A program made the translations under genes and the position numbers. From Onchidella celtica (Eukaryota > Mollusca > Gastropoda > Systellommatophora > Onchidiidae): a stretch of 64,000 nucleotides of DNA. Below, piece by piece: positions 48,701 through 58,260 of this stretch. The notes under the pieces are model-generated. The model made no database searches. It was not told the DNA's origin and worked only from the letters and a program-made list of their open reading frames with translations. Positions within the stretch are counted from its first letter, which is position 1. Every line of letters starts with the position of its first letter. The stretch covers positions 49,994,619 through 50,058,618 of the forward strand of contig OZ007579.1 of NCBI GenBank assembly GCA_963931925.1, given 5' to 3'.

Positions 48701-51577
48701 TCTTCTCCAGTTTCGCTTTGCTTCTCCCTGTTTTGTTTTTCTTCTCCAGTTTCGTTTTTCTTCTCCCCGTTTCGTTTTTCTTCTCCCCGTTTCGTTTTTC
48801 TTCTCCCCGTTTTGTTTTGCTTCTCCCTGTTTTGTTTTGCTTCTCCCTGTTTCGTTTTTCTTCTCCCCGTTTTGTTTTGCTTCTCCCTGTTTTGTTTTGC
48901 TTCTCCCTGTTTTGTTTTTCTTCTCCCTGTTTTGTTTTGCTTCTCCCTGTTTTGTTTTTCTTCTCCCTGTTTTGTTTTGCTTCTCCCTGTTTTGTTTTGC
49001 TTCTCCCTGTTTTGTTTTGCTTCTCCCTGTTTTGTTTTTCTTCTCCAGTTTCGTTTTTCTTCTCCAGTTTCGTTTTTCTTCTCCCTGTTTTGTTTTGCTT
49101 CTCCAGTTTCGTTTTTCTTCTCCCTGTTTTGTTTTGCTTCTCCAGTTTCGTTTTTCTTCTCCCTGTTTTGTTTTGCTTCTCCAGTTTCGTTTTTCTTCTC
49201 CCTGTTTTGTTTTGCTTCTCCAGTTTCGTTTTGCTTCTCCCTGTTTTGTTTTGCTTCTCCAGTTTCGTTTTGCTTCTCCCTGTTTTGTTTTGCTTCTCCA
49301 GTTTCGTTTTTCTTCTCCCTGTTTTGTTTTGCTTCTCCAGTTTCGTTTTGCTTCTCTGTGTTTTGTTTTGCTTCTCCAGTTTCGTTTTGCTTCTCCCTGT
49401 TTCGTTTTTCTTCTCCCTGTTTTGTTTTGCTTCTCCAGTTTCGTTTTGCTTCTCCCCGCTTCGTTTTGCTTCTCCCCGCTTCGTTTTGCTTCTCCCCGCT
49501 TCGTTTTGCTTCTCCCCGCTTCGTTTTGCTTCTCCCCGCTTCGTTTTGCTTCTCCCCGCTTCGTTTTGCTTCTCCCGCCTTCGCTTTGCTTCTCCCCGCT
49601 TCGCTTTGCTTCTCCCCGCTTCGTTTTGATTCTCCCCACTTCGTTTTGCTTCTCCCGCCTTCGCTTTGCTTCTCCCCGCTTCGCTTTGCTTCTCCCCGCT
49701 TTGTTTTGCTTCTCCCCGCTTCGTTTTGCTTCTCCCCGCTTCGCTTTGCTTCTCCCCGCTTCATTTTCCTTCTCCCCGCTTCGTTTTCCTTCTCCCCGCT
49801 TCGCTTTGCTTCTCCCCACTTTGTTTTGCTTCTCCCCGCTTCGTTTTGATTCTCCCCGCTTCGTTTTGATTCTCCCCGCTTCGATTTGATTCTCCCCGCT
49901 TCGATTTGCTTCTCCCCGCTTCGCTTTGCTTCTCCATGATTCGCTTTGCTTCTTCCCGCTTCGTTTTGCATCTCCCCCCTTCGTTTTGCTTCTCCCCGCT
50001 TCGTTTTGCTTCTCCCCGCTTTGATTTGATTCTCCCCGTTTCCCTTTGCTTCTGCCCGTTTCCCTTTGCTTCTCCCCGTTTCCCTTTGCTTCTGCCCGTT
50101 TCCCTTTGCTTCTGCCCGTTTCCCTTTGCTTCTGCCCGTTTCCCTTTGCTTCTGCCCGTTTCCCTTTGCTTCTGCCCGTTTCCCTTTGCTTCTCCCCGTT
50201 TCCCTTTGCTTCTCCAGCTTTGTTTTGCTTCTACCCGCTTCGCTTTGCTTCTCCCCGCTTCGATTTCCTTTTCCCCGCTTCGCTTTGCTTCTCCCCGCTT
50301 TGTTTTGCTTCTCCCCGCTCGTTTTGCTTCTCCCCGCTTCATTTTGCTTCTCCCCGCTTCGCTTTGCTTCTCCCCGCTTCGTTTTGCTTCTCCCCGCTTC
50401 GCTTTGCTTCTCCCCGCTTCGTTTTGCTTCTCCCCGCTTCGCTTTGCTTCTCCCCGCTTCGTTTTGCTTCTCCCCGCTTCGTTTTCCTTCTCAACGCTTC
50501 GCTTTGCTTCTCTCCGCTTCGCTTTGCTTCTCCCAGCTTCGTTTTGCTTTTCCCCGATTGGCTTTGCTTCTCCCCGCTTCGCTTTCTCCCCGCTTCGATT
50601 TGCTTCTTCCCGTTTCGCTTTGCTTCTCCCCGCTTCGTTTTGCTTCTCCCCGCTTCGTTTTCCTTCTCCCCGCTTTGTTTTGCTTCTCCCCGCTTCGCTT
50701 TGCTTCTCCCGCCTTCGCTTTGCTTCTCCCCGCTTCGTTTTCCTTCTCCCCGCTTCGTTTTGCTTCTCCCCGCTTCGTTTTGCTTCTCCCCGCTTCGTTT
50801 TGATTCTCTCCGCTTCACTTGGCTTCTCCCCGCTTCGTTTTGCTTCTCCCCGCTTCGTTTTCCTTCTCCCCGCTTCGTTTTGCTTCTCCCCGCTTCGTTT
50901 TCCTTCTCCCCGCTTCGTTTTGCTTCTCCCCGCTTCGTTTTGCTTCTCCCCGCTTCGTTTTGATTCTCCCCGCTTCGTTTTGCTTCTCCCCGCTTCGTTT
51001 TGCTTCTCCCCGCTTCGCTTTGCTTCTCCCCGCTTTGTTTTGCTTCTCCCCGCTTCGTTTTCCTTCTCCCCGCTTCGCTTTGCTTCTCCCCACTTTGTTT
51101 TGCTTCTCCCCGCTTCGTTTTCCTTCTCAACGCTTCGCTTTGCTTCTCTCCGCTTCGCTTTGCTTCTCCCAGCTTCGTATTGCTTTTCCCCGCTTGGCTT
51201 TGCTTCTCCCCGCCTCGCTTTCTCCCCGCTTTGATTTGCTTCTTCCCGTTTCGCTTTGCTTCTCCCCGCTTCGCTTTCTCCCCGCTTTGATTTGCTTCTT
51301 CCCGTTTCGCTTTGCTTCTCCCCGCTTCGCTTTCTCCCCGCTTTGATTTGCTTCTTCCCGTTTCGCTTTGCTTCTCCCCGCTTCGCTTTCTCCCCGCTTT
51401 GATTTGCTTCTTCCCGTTTCGCTTTGCTTCTCCCCGCTTCGCTTTCTCCCCGCTTCGATTTGCTTCTTCCCGTTTCGCTTTGCTTCTCCCCGCTTCATTT
51501 TGCTTCTCCCCGCTTCGTTTTGCTTCTCCCCGCTTCATTTTGCTTCTCACCGCTTCGCTTTGCTTCTCTCCGCTTCT
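42797..51577. repeat. 20-bp satellite array, about 8.8 kb, nearly adenine-free on the + strand
   Basis: About 440 units of a 20-bp monomer, typically CTTCTCCCCGCTTCGTTTTG. Subdomains differ: 42.8-45.5 kb with CGCT; 45.5-49.4 kb with Gttt and a 19-bp variant (CTTCTCCAGTTTCGTTTTT); 50.03-50.21 kb with CCCGTTTCCCTTTG; 51.2-51.5 kb a 56-bp higher-order unit (16+20+20). A 1080-bp segment is tandemly duplicated. Because 20 is not a multiple of 3 and the unit has no stop in any frame on either strand, thousands of codons are open in several frames at once (for example 43171-49971 minus). These are repeat artefacts, not genes. Confidence 0.97.
43341..45500. repeat. 1080-bp tandem duplication within the satellite
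   Basis: 43341-44420 and 44421-45500 match with an offset of exactly 1080 bp (54 monomers), including rare variants: TCATTTTG units at 43810/44890, the CGGTTTG unit at 44071/45151 and CCCCCCTTCG at 44285/45365. No difference was seen in the lines compared. Confidence 0.9.
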
Positions 51578-51793
51578 TAGAAAAGAAAAAAACACATAAA
51601 TAAATAAATAATCTCATGCAATCTACAACTCGGAGACTGTAAGTAGTTTAGGGCGTTAACTGCTACGTAATTTTCAGAATACGGTCTGTAATGTGGTAAT
51701 AAATAGCAACAAAACATCGAGCATACTTTACAGTGCGGAGTCTAGAAAGTCTCATTATCTTGTAAAGTGTCTACTGACTGAAGGAATGGTGTA
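51578..51793. other. Unique spacer between satellite and element C
   Basis: AT-rich. No gene or repeat was recognised. It ends in GTGTA, the left target duplication of element C (51789-51793). Confidence 0.6.
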
Positions 51794-51840
51794 TGTCACA
51801 AATCCCAGCCTGGGAGATGTACCATTGGGGGCTCGTTGTC
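51794..51840 (+). other. Inverted U5 end fused to a tRNA-Pro-like primer-binding site
   Basis: 51794-51821 (TGTCACAAATCCCAGCC and on to GGGAGATGTA) is the reverse complement of the last 28 bp of the 3' LTR with one mismatch. Five bases later TGGGGGCTCGT (51826-51836) equals the first 11 bases of the well-known tRNA-Pro primer-binding site; the rest of the 18-mer does not match. So 5' LTR sequence is absent and the junction next to the primer site is inverted. Confidence 0.75.
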
Positions 51841-52681
51841 TTTGTTCGTGGGATGAATGGAAATTTCATGATGATATGATTTATGTATATTGATGAATAT
51901 GTATTGATGCATGTATTGCTATAAATATGTACTAATGTGTACTTAAACTTTCAGAGAGACAGTGTGTGTGCGTGCAGCCTGAGGAGACAAGCAGCCAGAG
52001 CTCCGATTAAGGGGAGGACTTAAACTCATAAGGCTGAAAGTTAAGTGAAACTGAAATTTTGTACCCTGGATTGAGGGCTGTCTGTTCTTCTGTCTTTTTC
52101 CGCTGTTTTTCTGTTTTTGTTGTAATTGATTGTACGGGCGGTGGCGCGGGTTTGCTGTGGTGAGCGTAGTTTATCCTCTTCGGGAGGTGGGCTAAATTTG
52201 GAACTTCGTTCATCACAGTGAACAGTTCTGTAGGGACCTGTATTTTTGTTTAGATTGTGCCGTTCCATCTTCCTTGTTGTTTTAGGAAGACGTTTCTCTT
52301 GTCCCTCTCTTCCCTATCTGTAGATACGTTCTTTTTTTTCAGACTCTGTTCTTGTTCGTACCTTGTAGTGTAATCGGCGTAGTTAGGTTGCATTTTTTTT
52401 CCATTATATTTTCTTTTTTAGGTCTTTGTCCTAGTCTGGTTCGTTGTCCTTCTACTGAATTTCCTCATTCTTGTCTTTTTCTATTCTTTTTTATTATTAA
52501 TAGTGCTATGCATTGTATGAATATAGAATTAGTTAGGAAGTAGGTAAATTTCTGAATTGTATTTGAGACAATTGGGTGTTGTTATATCTGGTGTGATCTC
52601 AGGTCTCTGGTCGTGTCGTTAGTGATCATACCGACAGGTTAGCCGTTCTCATAATATATACCGTAACCATAAATCTGTGAA
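51841..52681 (+). other. Element C leader, with the block shared with element B at 52230-52325
   Basis: Non-coding. The shared block contains TTTGTTTAGATTGT, CGTTCCATCTTCCT, and GTTGTTTTAGGAAGACGT, as in B at 10456-10550. The minus-strand open frames here are not supported. Confidence 0.65.
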
Positions 52682-53590
52682 ATGGCGGAACTCCAACAAC
52701 TAATGAAGTTGGGTAAGGAACTTGGCCTGGAGGGAGAGGAGCTGCGCGGCTGGATTAAAGAGCAGCAGGCAGAATTGCGCGATGAGCGTGCTAAGGATAG
52801 AGAGCAGGAAAAAGAGGCTCAGGAAAAGGAAAGAGAGGCTAAGGCTCAGGAGCAGGAAAGGGAGTTAAAGTTAAAGGAGACAGAAGCCCAAGAGCGGGAG
52901 ATAGAGGCTAGGGATAAGCAACAGGAGAGAGAGGCGCGAATAAGAATCGCCGAGTTGGAAATCAAAAAGAGTGCGCCAACAGAAACAGTTGAGCGGCAGG
53001 CACACAATAAAGGTGGCGTTAGGATTAAGCTCCCTACGTTCGACGACCGGAAGGACGACATAGACGCCTTCCTTTACAGGTTCGAACTGAACGCACAATT
53101 GCAATGGGGGGAAAATAAGGAATTATGGGCCACGTACCTGGCGTCTCTATTGCAGGGGCGAGCGTTAACCTACTTTAAAGAGCTACAGCGCGAAGACGTG
53201 CAAGATTATGATAAGCTGAAGGCTTTGCTGCTTCGCCGATTTGCGCGTACCGAGGAATATTTCCGGGAGCAGTTTAGGCGAGCAAGTGCGGATACCAGGG
53301 AGGACTTTGCTGCCTTCGTCGCGAGATTGACGGAATATTTCGCGAACTGGGTAGACTTGGCGCATGTTGGCGCGGATTTTACTAAATTAAAAGACCTAAT
53401 GATCCGTGACCAGCTGTACGCGTCGTGCCATAAAGATCTGGTGGCTTTCCTGAAAGAAAACGAACCCGCGACGGTGCAGGAGGCGTCTAGGTTGGCGGAA
53501 GCATACCGTACGGCACATCCGTCTAAACCTGTGGCGAAGGCGTACGTCCAAGATGCTGGGTACGTCGCCGTTGTCGAGGGGTCGCCGACA
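52682..53590 (+). pseudogene. gag: Gag of element C, truncated
   Basis: It starts at ATG 52682. Residues about 25-100 are a charged Glu/Lys/Arg/Gln coiled-coil-like stretch, residues about 120-290 are the capsid region (RIKLPTFDDRKDDIDAFLYR, FARTEEYFREQFRR), paralleling element B. The Pro-rich region and zinc knuckle of B are missing: at about 53590 the sequence passes directly into integrase in another frame (the gag frame stops at 53651-53653). A deletion of roughly 1 kb relative to B removed the gag end and protease. This copy could package and mature only with help from an intact relative. Confidence 0.85.
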
Positions 53591-56231
53591 GGACATAAAG
53601 CAGGTCGTTGTGCCAGCGTTGCTGATCGCAACAGTATTGCATTTGGCACATGATGTCCCATTAGCGGGTCATATGGGGATAGCTAGAACCAAAGAAAGGG
53701 TTCTTAAAAATTTTTACTGGCCATCGATCCACAGAGATGTACAAGTCTATTGTAAGACGTGCAGTGCGTGCCAAAAGACGACGCATAAGGGGCGTACACC
53801 CCAGGCTCCTCTTCAAAAGATCCCCACGGTCTCGGAGCCGTTTAAAAAGGTCTCGATAGACCTTGTTGGCCCCATTCACCCAGCGACCGATAGGGGCAAT
53901 CGATTTTTCTTAACGGTCATATGTAATGCTACGAGATGGCCAGAGGCGATTCCTCTGCGGACCGTAACGTCTGAGGCAGTCGCGGAAGCGTTGTTTGCAA
54001 TTTTCGCTAGGGTAGGAATACCAGAGCAAATTCTGTCTGATAGGGGCGCGCAATTTACGTCGGAGATGATGAAGGAATTGTTCCGCTTATTCAGCATACA
54101 ACCCATCACTACCACCCCTTATCATCCGCAGGCTAATGGCATGTGCGAGAGATTGAACTCGACGTTAAAGTCGATGCTGCGTAAGGTAGCTGCTGACCGC
54201 CCTAAAGATTGGGATAGATATATCCCTGCAGTGTTATTCGCGTACAGAGAGGTACGGCAGGAGTCAACGGGATTCTCGCCGTTTGAAATGATGTACGGTC
54301 GTAGTCCTAGGGGTCCAACTGATATTCTTCGGGACATGATGACGTCGCCATCATCGGGAGACGATGATCAGATTTCGGTGTTTCAGTACCTTGTTGATTT
54401 AAGAGAAAGATTATCTTCAGCGCGCACTATGGCAGAAGAAGCTTCTGGTATCGCTTCGAAAAGAGCAAAAGACTATAAAGATAAAGGTTCCAAACTGAGA
54501 ATTTTTAAGCCAGGAGACAAGGTCCTATTGTTGTTACCTACGGACCATAATAAGTTATTGATGACATGGAAAGGCCCTTACGTTATTGAGCGAGTTGTTT
54601 CAAAGGTAGATTACGCTATCCACATTGATGGAACGAGTAAGGTTTTCCATGTTAATATGCTACAGAGATTTTATGAGAGACCACAGTATCTGTGTGCACA
54701 GACAAGACCAGAGGAGACTGTCTTCTCTATTGCTTGTACGGGGGTCGTAGACCAGTTGGACTGTGACGTAAGCAACACCGAGGCGCAGGAAGAGTTACAA
54801 ATTCAATTGCCGGAGTTAACTCCGACACAAGGTTACAGGGACGTAAAAATTAACCCTGACCTTACGAGTTCAAGGAGTAGGGAACTTAAGACCCTGTTAG
54901 CGTCATTCCCGGATGTTATTACGGATTTGCCGGGTCGCACTACCGTGATCCAGCACCAAATAAAGTTGACTTCGGATAAGCCAGTATTTCTTAGACCTTA
55001 TCCGCTGCCTTTTTCTTCGAGAGATAGAGTTATAAAGGAAGTTGAGTCAATGTTGAAGTTGGATGTGATAGAACCATCAACATCGCCGTATTCATCACCC
55101 ATCGTCCTCGTGAAAAAACTTGATGGATCGGTGCGGTTCTGTATTGATTTTCGAAGATTGAACACTATTACGGTAGGCGATAGGGAGCCTATTCTGTTTC
55201 AGGAGGAATTAATAGCTTCATTGGCCGGGTCCACGTGGTTTTCCAAGATAGATTTAACGAAAGGTTATTGGGAAATGCCTCTTACGGAGCAGTCTAAACA
55301 ATACACGGCGTTCCAAACGCCCATTGGATTATTCCAATTTAAGGTCATGCCATTTGGGTTGGTAAACGCGCCAGCGACGTTTGCACGATTAATGAGACTA
55401 GTGTTGAAGGACATACCTAATGTCGTGTCATTCTTTGACGATATAGCATGTCATACGTCGACATGGTCTGATCATATTCAGACACTAACAGTAATTTTTA
55501 AACGATTACGTCATTTTGGGTTAACTGCTAAACCCGCAAAGATGGATTTGGCATGTCCAGAGATAATATTCTTAGGACATATCGTGGGTAGAGGTGTTCA
55601 GAGACCTGAAGTAACAAAAATTGACAAGTTAGTAGGGTTGCAAATCCCTAAAACAAAGAAACAAGTCAGAAGCTTAGTGGGAATTTTAAATTATTACAGA
55701 AAGTTCATTCCAAATTTTTCCTCCTTGTCATCTTCTCTTACTGACCTTACTAAGAAGGGACAACCCGATAAGGTCCAGTGGACGTCTGAGTGTCAGACAG
55801 CATTTGATAATTTGGTGACAGCATTATCATCGTCACCCATTCTGATATTACCCGATTTTCGATCTAATTTTGTCCTCAGAACGGATGCGTCGGACTCTGG
55901 TGTCGGCGCTTGTCTTCTACAGGAGAAGAACGAATGTCTCCATCCTGTATGTTATGTCAGTAGGAAGTTATTGCAGAGAGAAAGAAAGTATTCTGTGATA
56001 GAGCGTGAGTGTCTTGCCATTGTGTGGTCCGTCCAGAAATTAGGACGTTATCTCATGGGACGAGAATTTTGTATCCAGACAGACCACAAGCCACTGACAT
56101 TTTTGTCGAAGAATCGTTCGTCCAGCCCACGCTTGTCTAGATGGGCATTGGCTTTGCAGCCGTATACCTTCGTTATTCAACCAATTCCAGGAACCAGCAA
56201 TCATATCGCCGACTACCTTAGTCGAGCCTAG
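53580..56231 (+). CDS. pol: Pol of element C: integrase-reverse transcriptase-RNase H, open
   Basis: About 880 uninterrupted codons. The integrase zinc-binding HHCC begins at LAHDVPLAGH (about 53640) and ends CKTCSACQK (about 53755). The DDE core is IDLVGP (about 53858), LSDRGAQF (about 54035) and E of MCERLN (about 54145). Reverse transcriptase starts about 54990 (PVFLRPYPLP); its catalytic box is FFDDIACHT (about 55433), both Asp kept, Tyr replaced by Phe. RNase H has RTDASDSGVG (about 55878) and QTDHKPLTF (about 56078), ending at stop 56229-56231. There is no protease and no separate start: the frame is +1 relative to gag across the deletion. Enzymatic residues look intact, so this copy may still make functional enzymes if translated. 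Confidence 0.92.
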   Translation, partial: GRRQDIKQVVVPALLIATVLHLAHDVPLAGHMGIARTKERVLKNFYWPSIHRDVQVYCKTCSACQKTTHKGRTPQAPLQKIPTVSEPFKKVSIDLVGPIHPATDRGNRFFLTVICNATRWPEAIPLRTVTSEAVAEALFAIFARVGIPEQILSDRGAQFTSEMMKELFRLFSIQPITTTPYHPQANGMCERLNSTLKSMLRKVAADRPKDWDRYIPAVLFAYREVRQESTGFSPFEMMYGRSPRGPTDILRDMMTSPSSGDDDQISVFQYLVDLRERLSSARTMAEEASGIASKRAKDYKDKGSKLRIFKPGDKVLLLLPTDHNKLLMTWKGPYVIERVVSKVDYAIHIDGTSKVFHVNMLQRFYERPQYLCAQTRPEETVFSIACTGVVDQLDCDVSNTEAQEELQIQLPELTPTQGYRDVKINPDLTSSRSRELKTLLASFPDVITDLPGRTTVIQHQIKLTSDKPVFLRPYPLPFSSRDRVIKEVESMLKLDVIEPSTSPYSSPIVLVKKLDGSVRFCIDFRRLNTITVGDREPILFQEELIASLAGSTWFSKIDLTKGYWEMPLTEQSKQYTAFQTPIGLFQFKVMPFGLVNAPATFARLMRLVLKDIPNVVSFFDDIACHTSTWSDHIQTLTVIFKRLRHFGLTAKPAKMDLACPEIIFLGHIVGRGVQRPEVTKIDKLVGLQIPKTKKQVRSLVGILNYYRKFIPNFSSLSSSLTDLTKKGQPDKVQWTSECQTAFDNLVTALSSSPILILPDFRSNFVLRTDASDSGVGACLLQEKNECLHPVCYVSRKLLQRERKYSVIERECLAIVWSVQKLGRYLMGREFCIQTDHKPLTFLSKNRSSSPRLSRWALALQPYTFVIQPIPGTSNHIADYLSRA

Positions 56232-56585
56232 GGGAAGAGTTCAGGAGCTTATACATCGGAGGACAGGAACATTGACAGGATCTGTGTGAATGAGTCGACT
56301 TTAAAATATTGACATTATAAATATGATATGAAGAATGGTTGAAAGGTTGATTGGTTTTTGATTCTGTATTAGGTATTGTGTTTAGTTAGCTATTGATGAT
56401 GTGATACATATATGCATATAGCAGGGCATATTGATCCCCATATTTTCCCCTGATTTCGGTATTTTATATACTAGGGGAACTGCTAGGTCATTTCTTAGTG
56501 TAGGTATTGCTCACGCTCACTCGTTGACAGTCATCTTGATGCGATTTGAAATTAATTGCATTAATTTTTTTGGGGTGGGGGATGA
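56232..56585 (+). other. Element C 3' UTR and polypurine tract
   Basis: Colinear with 170-525 of copy A. It ends TTTTGGGGTGGGGGATGA before the LTR. Confidence 0.85.
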
Positions 56586-57817
56586 TGTCACGAGTGGAGT
56601 GAGTGCAATTAAGGGGATTGCTACAGAGCGGGTGTAGAGTAAGAAGGGCTCACGGCAGACAAGTAGGGAAAGACGGGAAAGGAGGAGAGTAAAATTAACG
56701 CACGTAGACAAGTAAGTTAAAGCGTGCTGTTGTGAGTGGTGGGGGGTCTGAATGAGGCGAAAGCGCTGTATTACTATCAATGCAAGTTAGAAGGTCCTAC
56801 GGAACGGACGCGAGTAAAAGCCCAGCGGGCGGACATAAGGGGAGCAGTCGAGAGACCAGTGAGAGAGTTTTTCCAGTGATGACTGGTGGGTAGAACGTTG
56901 ATTGATAATTATGATTGATGTATTATATTATATTCGTCTATTACCATGATGTAAATAAGTATATGTGAGGAATGTGGAAGTCCTTGATATTGGATATAGC
57001 AATGTGCGCCATGAGCGATAGATGAAAGTGAGTTCATGGATTTGTAGCGCGAGTGAGTAGTGTGTACTCCGATGGAGGTGTGTTACCGTAAGATGTGTGG
57101 TGAGTGAAAGGTGAACTAGTGTGTGTACGCTTCATGGGTTGTAAGGAGAGGTGGAGTGAATAGAAATGGTATGGCATTATACCAATGTAATGTTATTCTT
57201 GTAGGTGCCGAGGTCGGGCCAAAGAGCGCCGCCTACGGTGATGGGCCAGCATAGGGCCGGAGGCCACACATAGGCCAGAAGTGAGGCTGTCAGTGCAGGA
57301 CAGTAGAGGCACATAAAGTCGTGGCAGTCAGGCCACGGACAGGGACGTAGATATGAGCGTGAATGTGATAATGTACTATTGCCATGTTGAGGGGCTAGTG
57401 AACTAATAATGTACTATTGAAATGATAATGTCTATTGAATGTGATAATGTGTTATTGCCCTGCTGAGGTGCTAGGGGAGTGCTAAGTTGTATGACAATAG
57501 GAAGGTGATATTGAGAGACTGCGGTGCCAGTGAATTATTAATGTGCTATTAAGACCCTGAGGGGAGAGGCTGAGGCCGAAGTGCCTTTAGGAGTAACTAC
57601 CGGGTTGTGGATCCGAGGGAGAGTGTGTGTGAGAATAAGGCCGCTGTACGGCAGTTAATTGCAATAATATAATGTATGTAATTGCGCTATTATCTGTATA
57701 ATTATGTTTAATAAATGTGTGAGTCTGACGGGTTGTTCTGTTAAGTGTTAAACTTGTTCGTTCGTGATTGTTGTCCTGTCATAACTTATTACATCTCCCA
57801 GTCTGGGATTTGTGACA
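56586..57817 (+). repeat. 3' LTR of element C (1232 bp)
   Basis: TGTCACGAGTGG ... GGGATTTGTGACA. Same family as 526-1762, 24231-25450 and 59686-60956. TTTAATAAATG (poly(A) signal) lies near 57708. Confidence 0.93.
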
Positions 57818-57949
57818 GTGTACATGCATCATTGTAAAGTAGAGCTATCTTACATTAAATGGATCGTTGACTCTTAATGGCCGGCCTTCCCCAAAACCGT
57901 AGCCAGGTAGAAAAACATCGGCCATGTTATTCAGGTGTGCGGTAGTGAC

Positions 57950-58095
57950 CTCCTGACCTCTGGTCACAGGTTGGTCTGGGGGCAAGGTGCTCACATCTCA
58001 TGCCAAAGGTCTCGGGTTCGATCATCAGAAAGTGCAGGCATGTTGGATTTTTTTTTTTTTTTTTTTTTTGGGGGGGGGGGGGAATTCCAGTCCCT
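57950..58095 (+). repeat. tRNA-like SINE candidate
   Basis: GGTCTCGGGTTCGATC (B box GGTTCGATC at 58015-58023) is preceded by a loop containing CAT (ATCTCATGCC, about 57995), recalling tRNA-Met. A T run then a G run follow (58048-58082). The A box is unclear and no target duplication was found. Confidence 0.4.
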
Positions 58096-58260
58096 GATCT
58101 TGTGATAGGTAGGGTCGGGAACCTAGTCTTCTTGGACAAGGGTGAAAATCTCTGAGGGTCCATGGTCGTCTTGGTCACGTTAAAGATACCTTGGCAGTTG
58201 AAAGTCGGGAAGAGCAGGGTGAATAAGGCTGTGATCAGAACAAAATTATTTTTTTTTAAA

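Larger units (their letters stand above)
51794..57817 (+). mobile_element. Element C: Gmr1-like Ty3/Gypsy element with aberrant 5' end
   Basis: Target duplication GTGTA at 51789-51793 and 57818-57822 fixes both ends. Inside are a primer-binding-like site, leader, gag, and integrase-reverse transcriptase-RNase H, then 3' UTR, polypurine tract and a full 3' LTR (56586-57817). The 5' LTR is missing: the element begins with a 28-bp inverted copy of the LTR's last bases. The end of gag and the protease are deleted. It belongs to the same family as copy A and the solo LTRs at 24231 and 59686. Confidence 0.9.

Noticed and set aside
43171-49971. 2266-codon open frame on the minus strand and several long frames on the + strand
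   Set aside because: All derive from a 20-bp satellite without stop codons in any frame; equally long frames exist in overlapping frames and on both strands.
42797-51577. CRISPR array
   Set aside because: Units are contiguous 20-mers without unique spacers, in a eukaryotic sequence.
57927-58178. Minus-strand open frame of 83 codons
   Set aside because: Covers a SINE-like segment with T and G homopolymers; no protein features.
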